Source: Candidatus Sumerlaeota bacterium (GTDB lineage: Bacteria; CG03; SLGR01). From it: 18,228 nt of DNA. The stretch covers positions 1-18,228 of the forward strand of contig SLGR01000249.1 of the NCBI GenBank assembly GCA_007136585.1, read 5' to 3'. Both the position numbers and the translations under genes were made by a program. The notes under the pieces are model-generated. The model made no database searches and was not told the origin of the DNA. It saw nothing but the letters and a program-made list of their open reading frames with translations. This document shows positions 1 through 7,276 of this stretch, piece after piece (the first letter of the stretch is position 1; every line of letters begins with the position of its first letter).

Positions 1-644
1 ATCCCGCTCGTAAGGTTATCATCCTTTCCGGGTATGAGAGTGCTGTATATCCTGGTAGGGCGGAGGAGTTCCCCGGATATATCCCGGAGCTCTTCGTCGG
101 AGAATATCTTCCTGATAAGCGAGAACCCGTTGGAATGAACCCCGTCCGAGGGCCATCCTGCAAGGATATCGCCGCGGCTGACCCGGGACGGGGAGTACTC
201 GTTTACGGAGAGCCCCACCGCGAACCCCGCCAGGTCGTACCCGGAGGTTCCGAAAAGACCGGGGAGCTCCGCCGTCTCCCCCCCTATAAGAACGCTCCCT
301 GACTCATCCATACCCCGCCTTATCCCTTCCAGGACATTCCCGTAAACCTCTCCGTCAAGCGTGGAAGAGGCAAAGTAGTCAAGAAAAAAAAGCGGGCGGG
401 CACCGGAGGCTATAAGATCGTTTATGCTCATAGCAACAAGGTCTATCCCCGCGCATATATGGCCAGAAGGAGAGGTGAGAAGTTTCAGCTTGGTCCCCAC
501 CCCGTCGCAGGTCGCGGCAAGGCGCACCCCGTTTACCTCAAAGGTGCCGGCGTACCCGCCTATACCCGGAAACTTTTCCTTTACCTTCTCCAGGAGACTC
601 TCGGCCTTCTCGACATCCACCCCGCTTTTTTTGTACAGGTTCAT
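1..644 (-). CDS. purM: Phosphoribosylformylglycinamidine cyclo-ligase (AIR synthetase), C-terminus outside window
   Basis: PurM closes FGAM to aminoimidazole ribotide with ATP, the fifth step of IMP synthesis. I translated 214 codons from the ATG at 644; the frame stays open to base 1, so about 125 residues are missing off the left edge. Family signatures are clear: CDGVGTKLKLL (about residues 46-56), AMSINDLIASGARPLFFLDY (71-90), GGETAELPG (121-129), HSNGFSLIRK (170-179) and LLRPTRIY (193-200). The start ATG overlaps the TGA of purC as ATGA (641-644), and a GGGGAGG Shine-Dalgarno sits about 9 nt upstream, inside purC. It is the last visible gene of the purF-D-E-C-M operon. Identity is not in doubt; only the missing C-terminus is unknown. 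Confidence 0.97.
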   Translation of the reverse strand, partial: MNLYKKSGVDVEKAESLLEKVKEKFPGIGGYAGTFEVNGVRLAATCDGVGTKLKLLTSPSGHICAGIDLVAMSINDLIASGARPLFFLDYFASSTLDGEVYGNVLEGIRRGMDESGSVLIGGETAELPGLFGTSGYDLAGFAVGLSVNEYSPSRVSRGDILAGWPSDGVHSNGFSLIRKIFSDEELRDISGELLRPTRIYSTLIPGKDDNLTSG

Positions 645-1660
645 CCCAGGCGCCTCCCCGCTTCTTCCATAACCTCTTCCAGGGCCGGGGTATCAAACCA
701 CTCTTTTCCCGTAATCGCGTTGGCAGCGGATGTGTATACCCGTGATATTATCTCTATGAGCTCCTCCTCCATCTCCGGGGGCTCCGGAACGCGGTCTCTC
801 CAACCGGGGCCGTACCTGCTCTTCGCCTCGGAGATCCGGCTGTACCACCCGGTCTTCCTGTAGTATTTCCTGGCCAGTTCCTTGCTCACGCTCATCCCGC
901 GGAACCTGAACCGGCACTCGTCGGGGGTCCCGGCCACGTCCACTATGCTTATCTCTCTTTCCGGGTCAAAAGCAAGCTCAATCTTGCCGTCAACATTCTC
1001 CAGCGAGGCCCCGGAGGCGGCGCGGGTGATTATACCGTTTACCTGCTCAAGGACTTCCCTGATCCGGGAAACCTCGTCTTCTGAGAGGGCCCCCATCCGG
1101 GCGGCCTCCTCCCAGGTTACGTACCTGTCGGTATCTTCAAGCTTGGTGGAGACGTCCCAGAAAGGCTTCTCAAGCAAACTCCCCGGCTCCGGGACCGAAT
1201 CAAACCCTAAATCCCGGGGGGAGAGGGACCCCTTCTCCAGGCGCCTGAAAACGCTTGAACCTTCAGGGAGAGAGTTCCTGTAGATCACCTCAAGAGGTAT
1301 GAGAAAATTCCCACTCAGATCCTTATAGGCCGAGTAATCGTACCCGCCTCCGGTTCTCTCGGGGCGGATAACCCTGTAAATATCCACTTCCATACTTGCG
1401 GAAGGCTCCTTCAGCGCGCCGAGGCGTTTGACCTCCCCCTCTTCCAGAAGGCCCCTGTAATGCGTTTTAAGCCCCGCTTCCTCAAAAAGCTCAAAGAAAT
1501 AGGCCCCCATCACTGCCAGGGCCCTCCCCTTATCCCTTATCTCCTGGGGCATCCCTCCCCAGTCAAAGACCGAGTACCTGTCCGAGAACTCAAATACGCC
1601 CCGACCCGGCTCCGCGCCCGAAGGGTTCTTTATAACTTTAAGGTCTTTTACGCTACCCAT
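641..1660 (-). CDS. purC: SAICAR synthetase, long archaeal-like form
   Basis: PurC joins CAIR and aspartate with ATP to give SAICAR. At 339 residues it is much longer than the roughly 235-residue enzyme of most bacteria. Visible family features are FSDRYSVFDWG near the N-terminus (about 25-35), the substrate-loop signature IPLEVIYRNSLPEGSS (121-136), STKLEDTDRYV (171-181), and KIELAF...ISIVDVAGTPDECRF (226-251), corresponding to the Asp/Lys/Glu motif of other PurC proteins. SKELARKYYRKTGW (259-272) follows, then a C-terminal tail. The spacing and the TPDECRF wording resemble archaeal and other long PurC proteins as I remember them; that is recall, not a search. The ATG directly follows the TAA of purE (1661-1663), with AGGG about 8 nt upstream. 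Its stop overlaps the purM start. Confidence 0.93.
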   Translation of the reverse strand: MGSVKDLKVIKNPSGAEPGRGVFEFSDRYSVFDWGGMPQEIRDKGRALAVMGAYFFELFEEAGLKTHYRGLLEEGEVKRLGALKEPSASMEVDIYRVIRPERTGGGYDYSAYKDLSGNFLIPLEVIYRNSLPEGSSVFRRLEKGSLSPRDLGFDSVPEPGSLLEKPFWDVSTKLEDTDRYVTWEEAARMGALSEDEVSRIREVLEQVNGIITRAASGASLENVDGKIELAFDPEREISIVDVAGTPDECRFRFRGMSVSKELARKYYRKTGWYSRISEAKSRYGPGWRDRVPEPPEMEEELIEIISRVYTSAANAITGKEWFDTPALEEVMEEAGRRLG

Positions 1661-2128
1661 TTAACTGACCCTGTTATCCGACTCTTCGGCTTCCCGGCGC
1701 ATTGAGCCCATATACGCCTCTATCTTTTCCCTGATAGAGGGGTTTCCGAGAGCCAGTATCTTTGCCGCTGCCAGGGCGGCCTGCTCCGCTCCGATGACAG
1801 TCATCGGGCAGACCCCGCTCGGCATTGAGAGGGAGGAGAGTATATCCATCCCTCCGAACTTTGAGCTTACGGGAGGGGCGGCTATGACCGGCCGGACCGT
1901 ATTTGCGGCGGTAAACCCGCTGAGTGCGTTACTCCGCCCGGCTACCGTTATAAAAACACACTCTCTCTCCGATGCCTCCCTTATTATCCCGAGAGCCTTC
2001 TCCGGGGTCTTATGGGCCGAAGCCACCCTTACGGAAAACTCAACCCCCAGCTTCTCCAGCACCTCCTTCATCTCATCGGCTATACCCGAATCCCGGGCGG
2101 AGCCTAGAATAATTACTGCTTCCGGCAC
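1661..2128 (-). CDS. purE: AIR carboxylase, class II PurE
   Basis: This 155-residue protein has the PurE fold signatures GSARD (9-13) and ASAHKTP (36-42). At the position where class I mutases read AGxAAHLPG it instead reads AGRSNALSG (63-71), followed by GGMDILSSLSMPSG (92-105). Those variants mark class II PurE, the animal and Treponema type, which carboxylates AIR with CO2 directly and makes CAIR without PurK and N5-CAIR. No purK is seen in this window, which fits. The start is GTG at 2126-2128, with GGGAGGT about 8 nt upstream; it overlaps the 3' end of purD by 16 bases. The class assignment rests on recalled motifs. Confidence 0.93.
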   Translation of the reverse strand: MPEAVIILGSARDSGIADEMKEVLEKLGVEFSVRVASAHKTPEKALGIIREASERECVFITVAGRSNALSGFTAANTVRPVIAAPPVSSKFGGMDILSSLSMPSGVCPMTVIGAEQAALAAAKILALGNPSIREKIEAYMGSMRREAEESDNRVS

Positions 2129-3399
2129 GACTTATACCTCCCTTTCCCTATATCCCTGCGAAAATGTTTTCCCCTGAAACTTACGGCATCCGCACCCCGG
2201 TAGGCCTTCTCCCGGGCCTCCTCCAGGGTGCTTCCAAGAGCGGCCACGTTAAGGACGCGCCCGCCGGCGGTAAAATACCTCCCGTCGTCAAACCTTGTCC
2301 CGGAGTGAAAAAGCATCAGATCCCCGGGTATCTTCTCCTTATCAATATATATCGGAAACCCTGTCTCGTAGCTCCCGGGATACCCTCCGGAGGCAAGGAC
2401 CACATCAACGCAGGCCCCCTCCCGGAATTTAAGCCGGGGAGCTTCCCCTTCCATTATCCCGAGAGCCGAGACCAGAAGATCGCTCTCCATAAGGGGAAGC
2501 ACCGCCTGGGCCTCAGGGTCCCCCAGGCGGACGTTAAACTCAAGAACCCGCGGACCCGAAGGGGTCAGGATAAGCCCTATGTAAAGAATCCCGGTATAGT
2601 TTATTCCTCTTTCAAGGAGCTCCCCGGCAAGGGGAGAGAGGATACGTTTCTCAACCTCCCGGAGGAACTCTCCCTCCGCGGGAAAGACCGGGGCAAAGGC
2701 CCCCATCCCCCCGGTATTGGGGCCCCTGTCCCCGTCATAAACCGGCTTATGGTCACGGGAAACCGGAAAGAAGCTCCAGTCATTGCCGTTTACCATGGCA
2801 AGAACTGAGACCTCGTCGCCTTCAAGGCGCTCCTCAATTATAACCCTGCTCCCGGCCTCCCCCCGCGTCTTCTTTCGCATAAGCCCTTCCACAGCCGAGA
2901 GGGCCTCGGAGCGTGACCCGGGGAGGACCACCCCTTTCCCGCCGCAGAGCCCGTCCGCTTTTATCACAATCTTAAGCGGGTCGGTTTTTCTGAGATAATC
3001 AAGGGCCTCCGGAGCCGAATCAAAGGATTCCCAGGAAGGGGTGGGTATCCCTGCCGCGTCCATTACCTCTTTGGCGAATGATTTGGAGGACTCAAGGCGC
3101 GCCGCCTCCCTGCAGGGGCCGAAAACCCTTACCCCTTCCGAACTCAGGGTGTCGGTTATCCCGGCGGCCAGGGGGGCCTCCGGACCCACGAAGACCATAC
3201 CTATATCTTTCCCGGCGGCAAACGCGGCGATTTCCCTGAACCCGGCCATACTTCCGGTCACACGGGCCGCGCGGGATATCGCATCGCTCCCCGGCATACA
3301 GTATATATCCCCGCACTCTTCGGAAGAGGCGAGTTTCCAGGCAAGGGCGTGCTCCCGCCCCCCGGAGCCTATAACCAGGATGTTAAGTTTCTTCTTCAC
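2113..3399 (-). CDS. purD: Phosphoribosylamine-glycine ligase (GAR synthetase)
   Basis: PurD ligates phosphoribosylamine to glycine with ATP, the second purine step. The 428-residue length is normal for the stand-alone bacterial enzyme. The order of motifs is VIGSGGREHALAWKL (9-23), VGPEAPLAAGI (71-81), the ATP-grasp loop IKADGLCGGKGV (146-157), IEERLEGDEVSVL (188-200), DGDRGPNTGGMGAFAP (222-237) and LEFNVRLGDPEAQ (286-298, metal and substrate site). CGGKGV replaces the usual A(A/S)GKGV, a small variation. Translation starts with GTG at 3399, inside the purF 3' end (17-base overlap), with AAGGGA 4-5 nt upstream. This is the second gene of the operon. Confidence 0.97.
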   Translation of the reverse strand: MKKKLNILVIGSGGREHALAWKLASSEECGDIYCMPGSDAISRAARVTGSMAGFREIAAFAAGKDIGMVFVGPEAPLAAGITDTLSSEGVRVFGPCREAARLESSKSFAKEVMDAAGIPTPSWESFDSAPEALDYLRKTDPLKIVIKADGLCGGKGVVLPGSRSEALSAVEGLMRKKTRGEAGSRVIIEERLEGDEVSVLAMVNGNDWSFFPVSRDHKPVYDGDRGPNTGGMGAFAPVFPAEGEFLREVEKRILSPLAGELLERGINYTGILYIGLILTPSGPRVLEFNVRLGDPEAQAVLPLMESDLLVSALGIMEGEAPRLKFREGACVDVVLASGGYPGSYETGFPIYIDKEKIPGDLMLFHSGTRFDDGRYFTAGGRVLNVAALGSTLEEAREKAYRGADAVSFRGKHFRRDIGKGRYKSCRKQ

Positions 3400-4744
3400 A
3401 TTCCCTTCCCAGGGGATATTTATTATTGAAGCAGGAAAGACAGTAATCCTTCCCTCCGCACGCCCTGAGAAGCCCTTCCATTGAAAGGAAGGAGAGGCTG
3501 TCCACTCCCAGGTACCCGCGCATCTTTCCGGCGCTCATCCGGTTTGCCAGGAGCCGGGATGAGTCCGGGGTGTCTATCCCGTAGCGGCAGCTGTGAATTA
3601 TGGGAGGGGAGGTTATCAGAAGATGCACCTGGCTTGCCCCGGCATCCCTTATAAGTTTCACCAGTTTCCTGGAGGTTGTTCCCCTTACAATTGAATCGTC
3701 CACAACCGCGACCCTCCTGCCCTTTACCGCTCCCCGGATGGGGGTATGTTTTATCATTACCCTGAGGTCCCTTATATGCTGGTGGGGCTCTATGAAAGTC
3801 CTCCCTATGTAATGGTTCCTCATAAACCCGAACTCCAGCGGAAGCCCGCTCTCCCTGGCGTACCCCAGGGCCTGGATATTAGCCGAATCCGGGACGGGCA
3901 TCACCATATCGGCCTCAACGGGACGCTCCGAGGCAAGCTGCCTGCCCATATTCAGCCGGGTCTCATAGACGCTCTTAGAGAAGACATCGGAGTCCGGGCG
4001 GGAAAAATAGATAAGTTCAAAGATACAGGGGGAGGGGGTATGTTTCTCAAGGGGGATGCTCTTTATCCCCTCAGCCGAGACCGAGACCATCTCCCCCGGC
4101 TCTATATCCCTTACGAACCGGGCCCCGGTGATATCAAAGGCGCACGATTCGGAGGAAAAAAAGAGAGCCCCGTCCTTCTCACCCATCGAGAGGGGCCTGA
4201 ACCCGTACCCGTCCCGCACGGCTATAATCCTGTCCGGAAAGAAAAGAAGAACCGAGAAGGCTCCCCTGAGAGTGTTGAGAACACCTCTAAGACGCTCCTC
4301 CCAGCTCCCCTTGCGCCTGGCCATCATCTTGACTATAAGCTCTATATCGGTAGAGGTGGAGAATATCATCCCCTCGTCCTCAAGTTTTTTACGCCAGTTT
4401 TCGGCCGAAGGGATGCTCCCGTTATGGGCCGCGGCTATGGGCGAGTTCCTGTACCGCATCACAAGCGGCTGCGCATCCTCCGGAGCGCACCCGCCCCCGG
4501 TTGAGTATCTCACGTGCCCTATGGCCGAGTTTCCCTTTAATTCCGCAAGGGAGTCCGCGGAGAAGACATCGTTAACAAGGCCGGGACCCTTTCTTACCTG
4601 AAACTCATCCCCGGATCCGGATCCGGATACTATACCCGCGCTCTCCTGCCCCCGGTGCTGCAGGGAAAAAAGTCCCAGGTACACGGCCTCGGCCGCGTTT
4701 TCCAGGTTCCAGGCTCCGAATATACCGCAGTATTCTCTCCGCAT
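3383..4744 (-). CDS. purF: Amidophosphoribosyltransferase, Fe-S type with short propeptide
   Basis: PurF transfers glutamine amide nitrogen to PRPP, the committed purine step. Of 453 residues, the N-terminal half is a class II glutamine amidotransferase whose nucleophile is Cys6 (CGIFG). The five residues MRREY before it would have to be removed, as with the 11-residue propeptide of Bacillus PurF. GHVRYSTGGG (76-85) and HNGS (107-110) belong to the same domain. The PRPP loop is VVDDSIVRGTTS (347-358). Four cysteines at 240, 386, 435 and 438 (SPC, HSC, CLSC) match the four ligands of the [4Fe-4S] cluster of Bacillus-type PurF. The first gene of its operon, it is preceded by a consensus promoter about 50 nt upstream of the ATG. 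Its Shine-Dalgarno is poor: GGGAG lies 16 nt away and GAG about 9 nt away. The start codon falls within a 14-bp perfect palindrome. Confidence 0.97.
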   Translation of the reverse strand: MRREYCGIFGAWNLENAAEAVYLGLFSLQHRGQESAGIVSGSGSGDEFQVRKGPGLVNDVFSADSLAELKGNSAIGHVRYSTGGGCAPEDAQPLVMRYRNSPIAAAHNGSIPSAENWRKKLEDEGMIFSTSTDIELIVKMMARRKGSWEERLRGVLNTLRGAFSVLLFFPDRIIAVRDGYGFRPLSMGEKDGALFFSSESCAFDITGARFVRDIEPGEMVSVSAEGIKSIPLEKHTPSPCIFELIYFSRPDSDVFSKSVYETRLNMGRQLASERPVEADMVMPVPDSANIQALGYARESGLPLEFGFMRNHYIGRTFIEPHQHIRDLRVMIKHTPIRGAVKGRRVAVVDDSIVRGTTSRKLVKLIRDAGASQVHLLITSPPIIHSCRYGIDTPDSSRLLANRMSAGKMRGYLGVDSLSFLSMEGLLRACGGKDYCLSCFNNKYPLGRECEEET

Positions 4745-4754
4745 AATATTATGC
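4741..4754. promoter_or_regulatory. 14-bp perfect palindrome over the purF start codon
   Basis: GCATAATATTATGC is its own reverse complement and contains the purF ATG. As DNA it could be an operator; as RNA it is too short to fold on itself. Being AT-rich, it could also occur by chance. Its function is unknown. Confidence 0.35.
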
Positions 4755-4781
4755 TCTAAACTCCCTTTTCATTCCTTCAGC

Positions 4782-4796
4782 CGGGCCCAGGGCCCG
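4782..4796. promoter_or_regulatory. 15-bp GC palindrome at the expected purF transcription start
   Basis: CGGGCCC and GGGCCCG flank one central base, directly downstream of the -10 box at 4801-4806 and spanning the predicted transcription start (about 4794). Its position fits a repressor operator or a very short 5'-end hairpin. It does not resemble the E. coli PurR site or the Bacillus PurBox as I know them. Confidence 0.4.
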
Positions 4797-4800
4797 CAAT

Positions 4801-4829
4801 ATAATAAAGAGCGGGAAGGAGGTTGTCAA
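4801..4829 (-). promoter_or_regulatory. Sigma70-type promoter of the purF operon
   Basis: On the minus strand, TTGACA (4829-4824) is followed by exactly 17 bases and TATTAT (4806-4801). This matches the consensus -35 and is one base off the consensus -10. It lies in the 215-bp gap between dcd and purF, so the purine operon can be transcribed independently of the upstream nrdD-dcd group. The predicted start is near 4794, leaving a leader of about 50 nt. Confidence 0.8.
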
Positions 4830-4898
4830 TACCGGGGAAGCTCTACTTCCATCCTATGGTCCCGGAAGGGTTATCCGTTTAGCCCTGATGAGCTCTTC

Positions 4899-4940
4899 CG
4901 CCTCTCCCGTTATTATCGCAGAGTACGGGTATTAGAGGCG
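4899..4940. other. Stem-loop sequence between dcd and purF
   Basis: CGCCTCT (4899-4905) pairs with AGAGGCG (4934-4940), and CCCG (4906-4909) with CGGG (4926-4929), leaving a 4-base bulge and a 16-base loop. It lies about 20 bases after the dcd stop. No T-tract follows on the minus strand, so it is not a standard intrinsic terminator; it may stabilise the 3' end of the dcd message. Nothing coding was found in the rest of the gap (4745-4959). Confidence 0.35.
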
Positions 4941-4959
4941 ACGGGATCTACAACGGCTC

Positions 4960-5517
4960 TTATTCAACCCGCGGTAGGGTTATCCCCTTCTGCCCCTGGT
5001 ACTTTCCGCCGCGGTCCGAGTATGTGACCCGGCACTTCCGGCTGCTCCGGAAAAAAAGGACCTGGGCTATACCCTCGTTAGAGTATATCCTGGCGGGAAG
5101 GGGCGCGGTATTTGATATCTCCAGGGTCACGTGCCCCTCCCATCCGGGTTCAAAAGGGGTCACGTTCACTATTATCCCGCACCGGGCGTACGTGGACTTC
5201 CCCACGCATACGGCTATGACATCCGGGGGCATCCTGAAATACTCTACCGTCCTGGCCAGGGCAAATGAGTTGGGAGGGATAAGCACGTGCTCCTTCCCTT
5301 TTACAAGGACAAAGGACCTCCTGTCGAAATCCTTGGGGTCGACGGTCGCGCAGTTTATATCCGTAAAGACTTTAAACTCGTCGGCGACCCGGATATCGTA
5401 ACCGTATGAGGATAACCCGTAGGATATAACCCCTCCGGAGGCCTGCCTGCCGGAGAAGGGTTCTATCATACCCTTCTCCCGGGCCATCTTCTCTATCCAG
5501 GTATCGGGCTGTATCAT
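4960..5517 (-). CDS. dcd: dCTP deaminase
   Basis: Dcd converts dCTP to dUTP, feeding dTMP synthesis. At 185 residues it is of normal family length. The signature run [19 protein letters not shown] (106-124), with Ser108 and Arg112, and LEIS with Glu133 (132-135), correspond to the catalytic Ser/Arg/Glu of the E. coli enzyme. [10 protein letters not shown] (147-156) and [13 protein letters not shown] (170-182) complete the nucleotide site. It looks like the plain deaminase, though I cannot exclude the bifunctional deaminase/dUTPase from sequence alone; no separate dut gene is seen here. Its ATG shares one base with the guaB3 TAA. The likely partner is ThyX, two genes upstream. Confidence 0.95.
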   Translation of the reverse strand: MIQPDTWIEKMAREKGMIEPFSGRQASGGVISYGLSSYGYDIRVADEFKVFTDINCATVDPKDFDRRSFVLVKGKEHVLIPPNSFALARTVEYFRMPPDVIAVCVGKSTYARCGIIVNVTPFEPGWEGHVTLEISNTAPLPARIYSNEGIAQVLFFRSSRKCRVTYSDRGGKYQGQKGITLPRVE

Positions 5518-6653
5518 TATTTACCCATCCCCAGGCTCTGGGCCCTCTGGTATATCTTTCCTTCTTTCTTTATCTCGGGGGCTATTATAAGGGTGCTTTT
5601 CTCGTGAAACTCCTTTACGCTTGAGGCCCCGCAGCTGGACATAGAGAGCCTTATGGCCCCGGCAAGGTTCTGGGTCCCGTCGTCGGTCTTGGCCGGGCCG
5701 AAGAGTATCTCCTCCAGCCCCCCCATTATCCCTACCCGTATCCTGGTACCCCGCGGAAGGTAGGGGTGCGGGAGCGCCATCCCCCAGTGGTAACCCCTGC
5801 CGGGGGCTTCCTTGGCCCGGGCGAAGGTATTGCCCAGCATAACCATATCCGCCCCGGAAGCGAAGGCCTTGCATATATCCGCCCCCACGGTCATACCCCC
5901 GTCCGTTATTATAGAGACATACCGTCCGGTCTCCTTATGGTACCTGTCCCGGGCCCGGGCGCAGTTCATTGTAGCGGTAACCTGGGGGACCCCTATCCCC
6001 AGCACCCCCCTTGTTGTGCAGGCGGCCCCGGGGCCGACCCCCACAAGGACCGCCGAGGCTCCGGCCTCCATCAGGTCGTAGGCAACCTCCCCGGTCACGC
6101 AGTTTCCCAGTATAACCGGGATCCCCATATCCTTTATGAACTTATCCAGCTCAAGAGGAGTGTACCTTGTAGATGTATGCCTGACAGTAAGAACAGTTGC
6201 CTGCACGCAGAATATATCCGCCCCGGCCTCCCGGGAGACAGGGCCCAGCCTGCCGGCGCTCAAAGGGGTGGAAGATACGCATACCGGTCCCCCCTTCTCC
6301 TTTATGGAGCTTACGACTTCCGCCACAAGCTTCTCTTTCACCGGAGCCTTGTATATCTTCTGAAGAAGGGGTGTAACCTCCTCGCGGGGAACCGATATTA
6401 TCTCCTGAAGGACCTCGGCGGGGTTCTCGTACCTTGTGTAAACCCCCTCAAGGTTAAGAACCGCAACCCCTCCCAGACTGCCCATAACAGCCGCAAACCC
6501 CGGATCCACCACCCCGTCCATCGCGCTGGCCAGTATAGGAAGCTCCAGCTTCACACCGCCTATGGCAGCGCTTATATCTATATCCTCGGGATCCGCTGTC
6601 TCCCTCCCCGGAACTATCGCCACTTCGTCAAAACCGTAAGCTCTCTCCATCAT
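5517..6653 (-). CDS. guaB3: GuaB3-family IMP dehydrogenase
   Basis: A 378-residue IMPDH/GMP-reductase barrel. The catalytic loop is [13 protein letters not shown], with Cys212 as the expected nucleophile. [10 protein letters not shown] (251-260) is the phosphate-site region and [18 protein letters not shown] (287-304) replaces the usual mobile-flap sequence. The tandem CBS domains of ordinary GuaB (about 490 residues) are absent. This short architecture and the YHWGM...LPRGTR wording are those of GuaB3 proteins of actinobacteria and cyanobacteria. A cyanobacterial GuaB3 has been reported to be a true IMP dehydrogenase, so IMP to XMP with NAD is the likely reaction; whether a second GuaB exists elsewhere is unknown. 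The ATG overlaps the thyX stop (ATGA, 6650-6653), with GGGG a few bases upstream. Confidence 0.9.
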   Translation of the reverse strand: MMERAYGFDEVAIVPGRETADPEDIDISAAIGGVKLELPILASAMDGVVDPGFAAVMGSLGGVAVLNLEGVYTRYENPAEVLQEIISVPREEVTPLLQKIYKAPVKEKLVAEVVSSIKEKGGPVCVSSTPLSAGRLGPVSREAGADIFCVQATVLTVRHTSTRYTPLELDKFIKDMGIPVILGNCVTGEVAYDLMEAGASAVLVGVGPGAACTTRGVLGIGVPQVTATMNCARARDRYHKETGRYVSIITDGGMTVGADICKAFASGADMVMLGNTFARAKEAPGRGYHWGMALPHPYLPRGTRIRVGIMGGLEEILFGPAKTDDGTQNLAGAIRLSMSSCGASSVKEFHEKSTLIIAPEIKKEGKIYQRAQSLGMGK

Positions 6654-7276
6654 TCATCCCCTTTTCTTCTTATGACCTTCTCTTCTTCGTCAATACTGAA
6701 ATCGCAAAAACACTCCGGAACCTTCTCCCGGAGTATCCGCAGTATCTCAATAAACACCTCCCGGATCTCCCGCTGAGCCCTGGGGCCGCCCCGGAGCTCT
6801 ATCATATGCCTGAGCTGCCTGAAGTTGGCGGTAAGGACTATCTCTGTCCGGCATCCGTTGGGGAGAAGGTACCTGGCCTCCTCTCTCGGAATACCCATTT
6901 TGACCAGCTCCGAGTAGGCCTCGGATATCCTCTCCATTGTTTTCCTGTAAAGACCGGAGGCCTCGCTGCTTACCGAGACTGAACCCGGCTCCACATACTT
7001 AAACCCCTTCTCGCTTACGTACCTCTGGGAGCGCTGCGAAAACGAGCAGAGCCTGTGCCTGACCAGCTGGTGCGTGCAGGAGCGGCTCACTCCGCTTAAG
7101 CGGAAACCGGCGGAGGCGTGCTCCAGGACCGAAAGGTGCCCGGCCCTGATAATCCTGCGGATAAACTCCCCGGCGGACCCGGGGCCCATATTTTCAAAAG
7201 ACATATAGCAGGTTCTCCCCGCCTCCTCTATTACCCTTGCCGCGGCGGGCGTTAGAGAAATAAGCTCCACCTTCAT
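6650..7276 (-). CDS. thyX: Flavin-dependent thymidylate synthase
   Basis: ThyX methylates dUMP to dTMP using methylene-tetrahydrofolate, FAD and NADPH. I start it at the ATG 7276-7274 (208 residues). That codon overlaps the nrdG stop as ATGA and has AAGGGGG about 6 nt upstream; a start 12 codons earlier has no such support. The ThyX signature RHR-X7-S is present (R73 H74 R75 to S83, RHRLCSFSQRSQR). Before it comes LSVLEHASAGFRLSGVSR (48-65), and after it ARYLLPNGCRTEIVLTANFR (134-153) and LRGGPRAQREIR (161-172), the dUMP and FAD-site regions. It sits between nrdG and guaB3 in the deoxynucleotide group. Confidence 0.97.
   Translation of the reverse strand: MKVELISLTPAAARVIEEAGRTCYMSFENMGPGSAGEFIRRIIRAGHLSVLEHASAGFRLSGVSRSCTHQLVRHRLCSFSQRSQRYVSEKGFKYVEPGSVSVSSEASGLYRKTMERISEAYSELVKMGIPREEARYLLPNGCRTEIVLTANFRQLRHMIELRGGPRAQREIREVFIEILRILREKVPECFCDFSIDEEEKVIRRKGDE

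Noticed and set aside
4885-4892. CTGATGAG, the hammerhead ribozyme core
   Set aside because: No GAAA core strand or matching stem II/III was found around it.
5766-6776. 336-codon open frame antisense to guaB3 and thyX
   Set aside because: Pro/Gly/His-rich shadow of GC-rich genes with clear products on the other strand.
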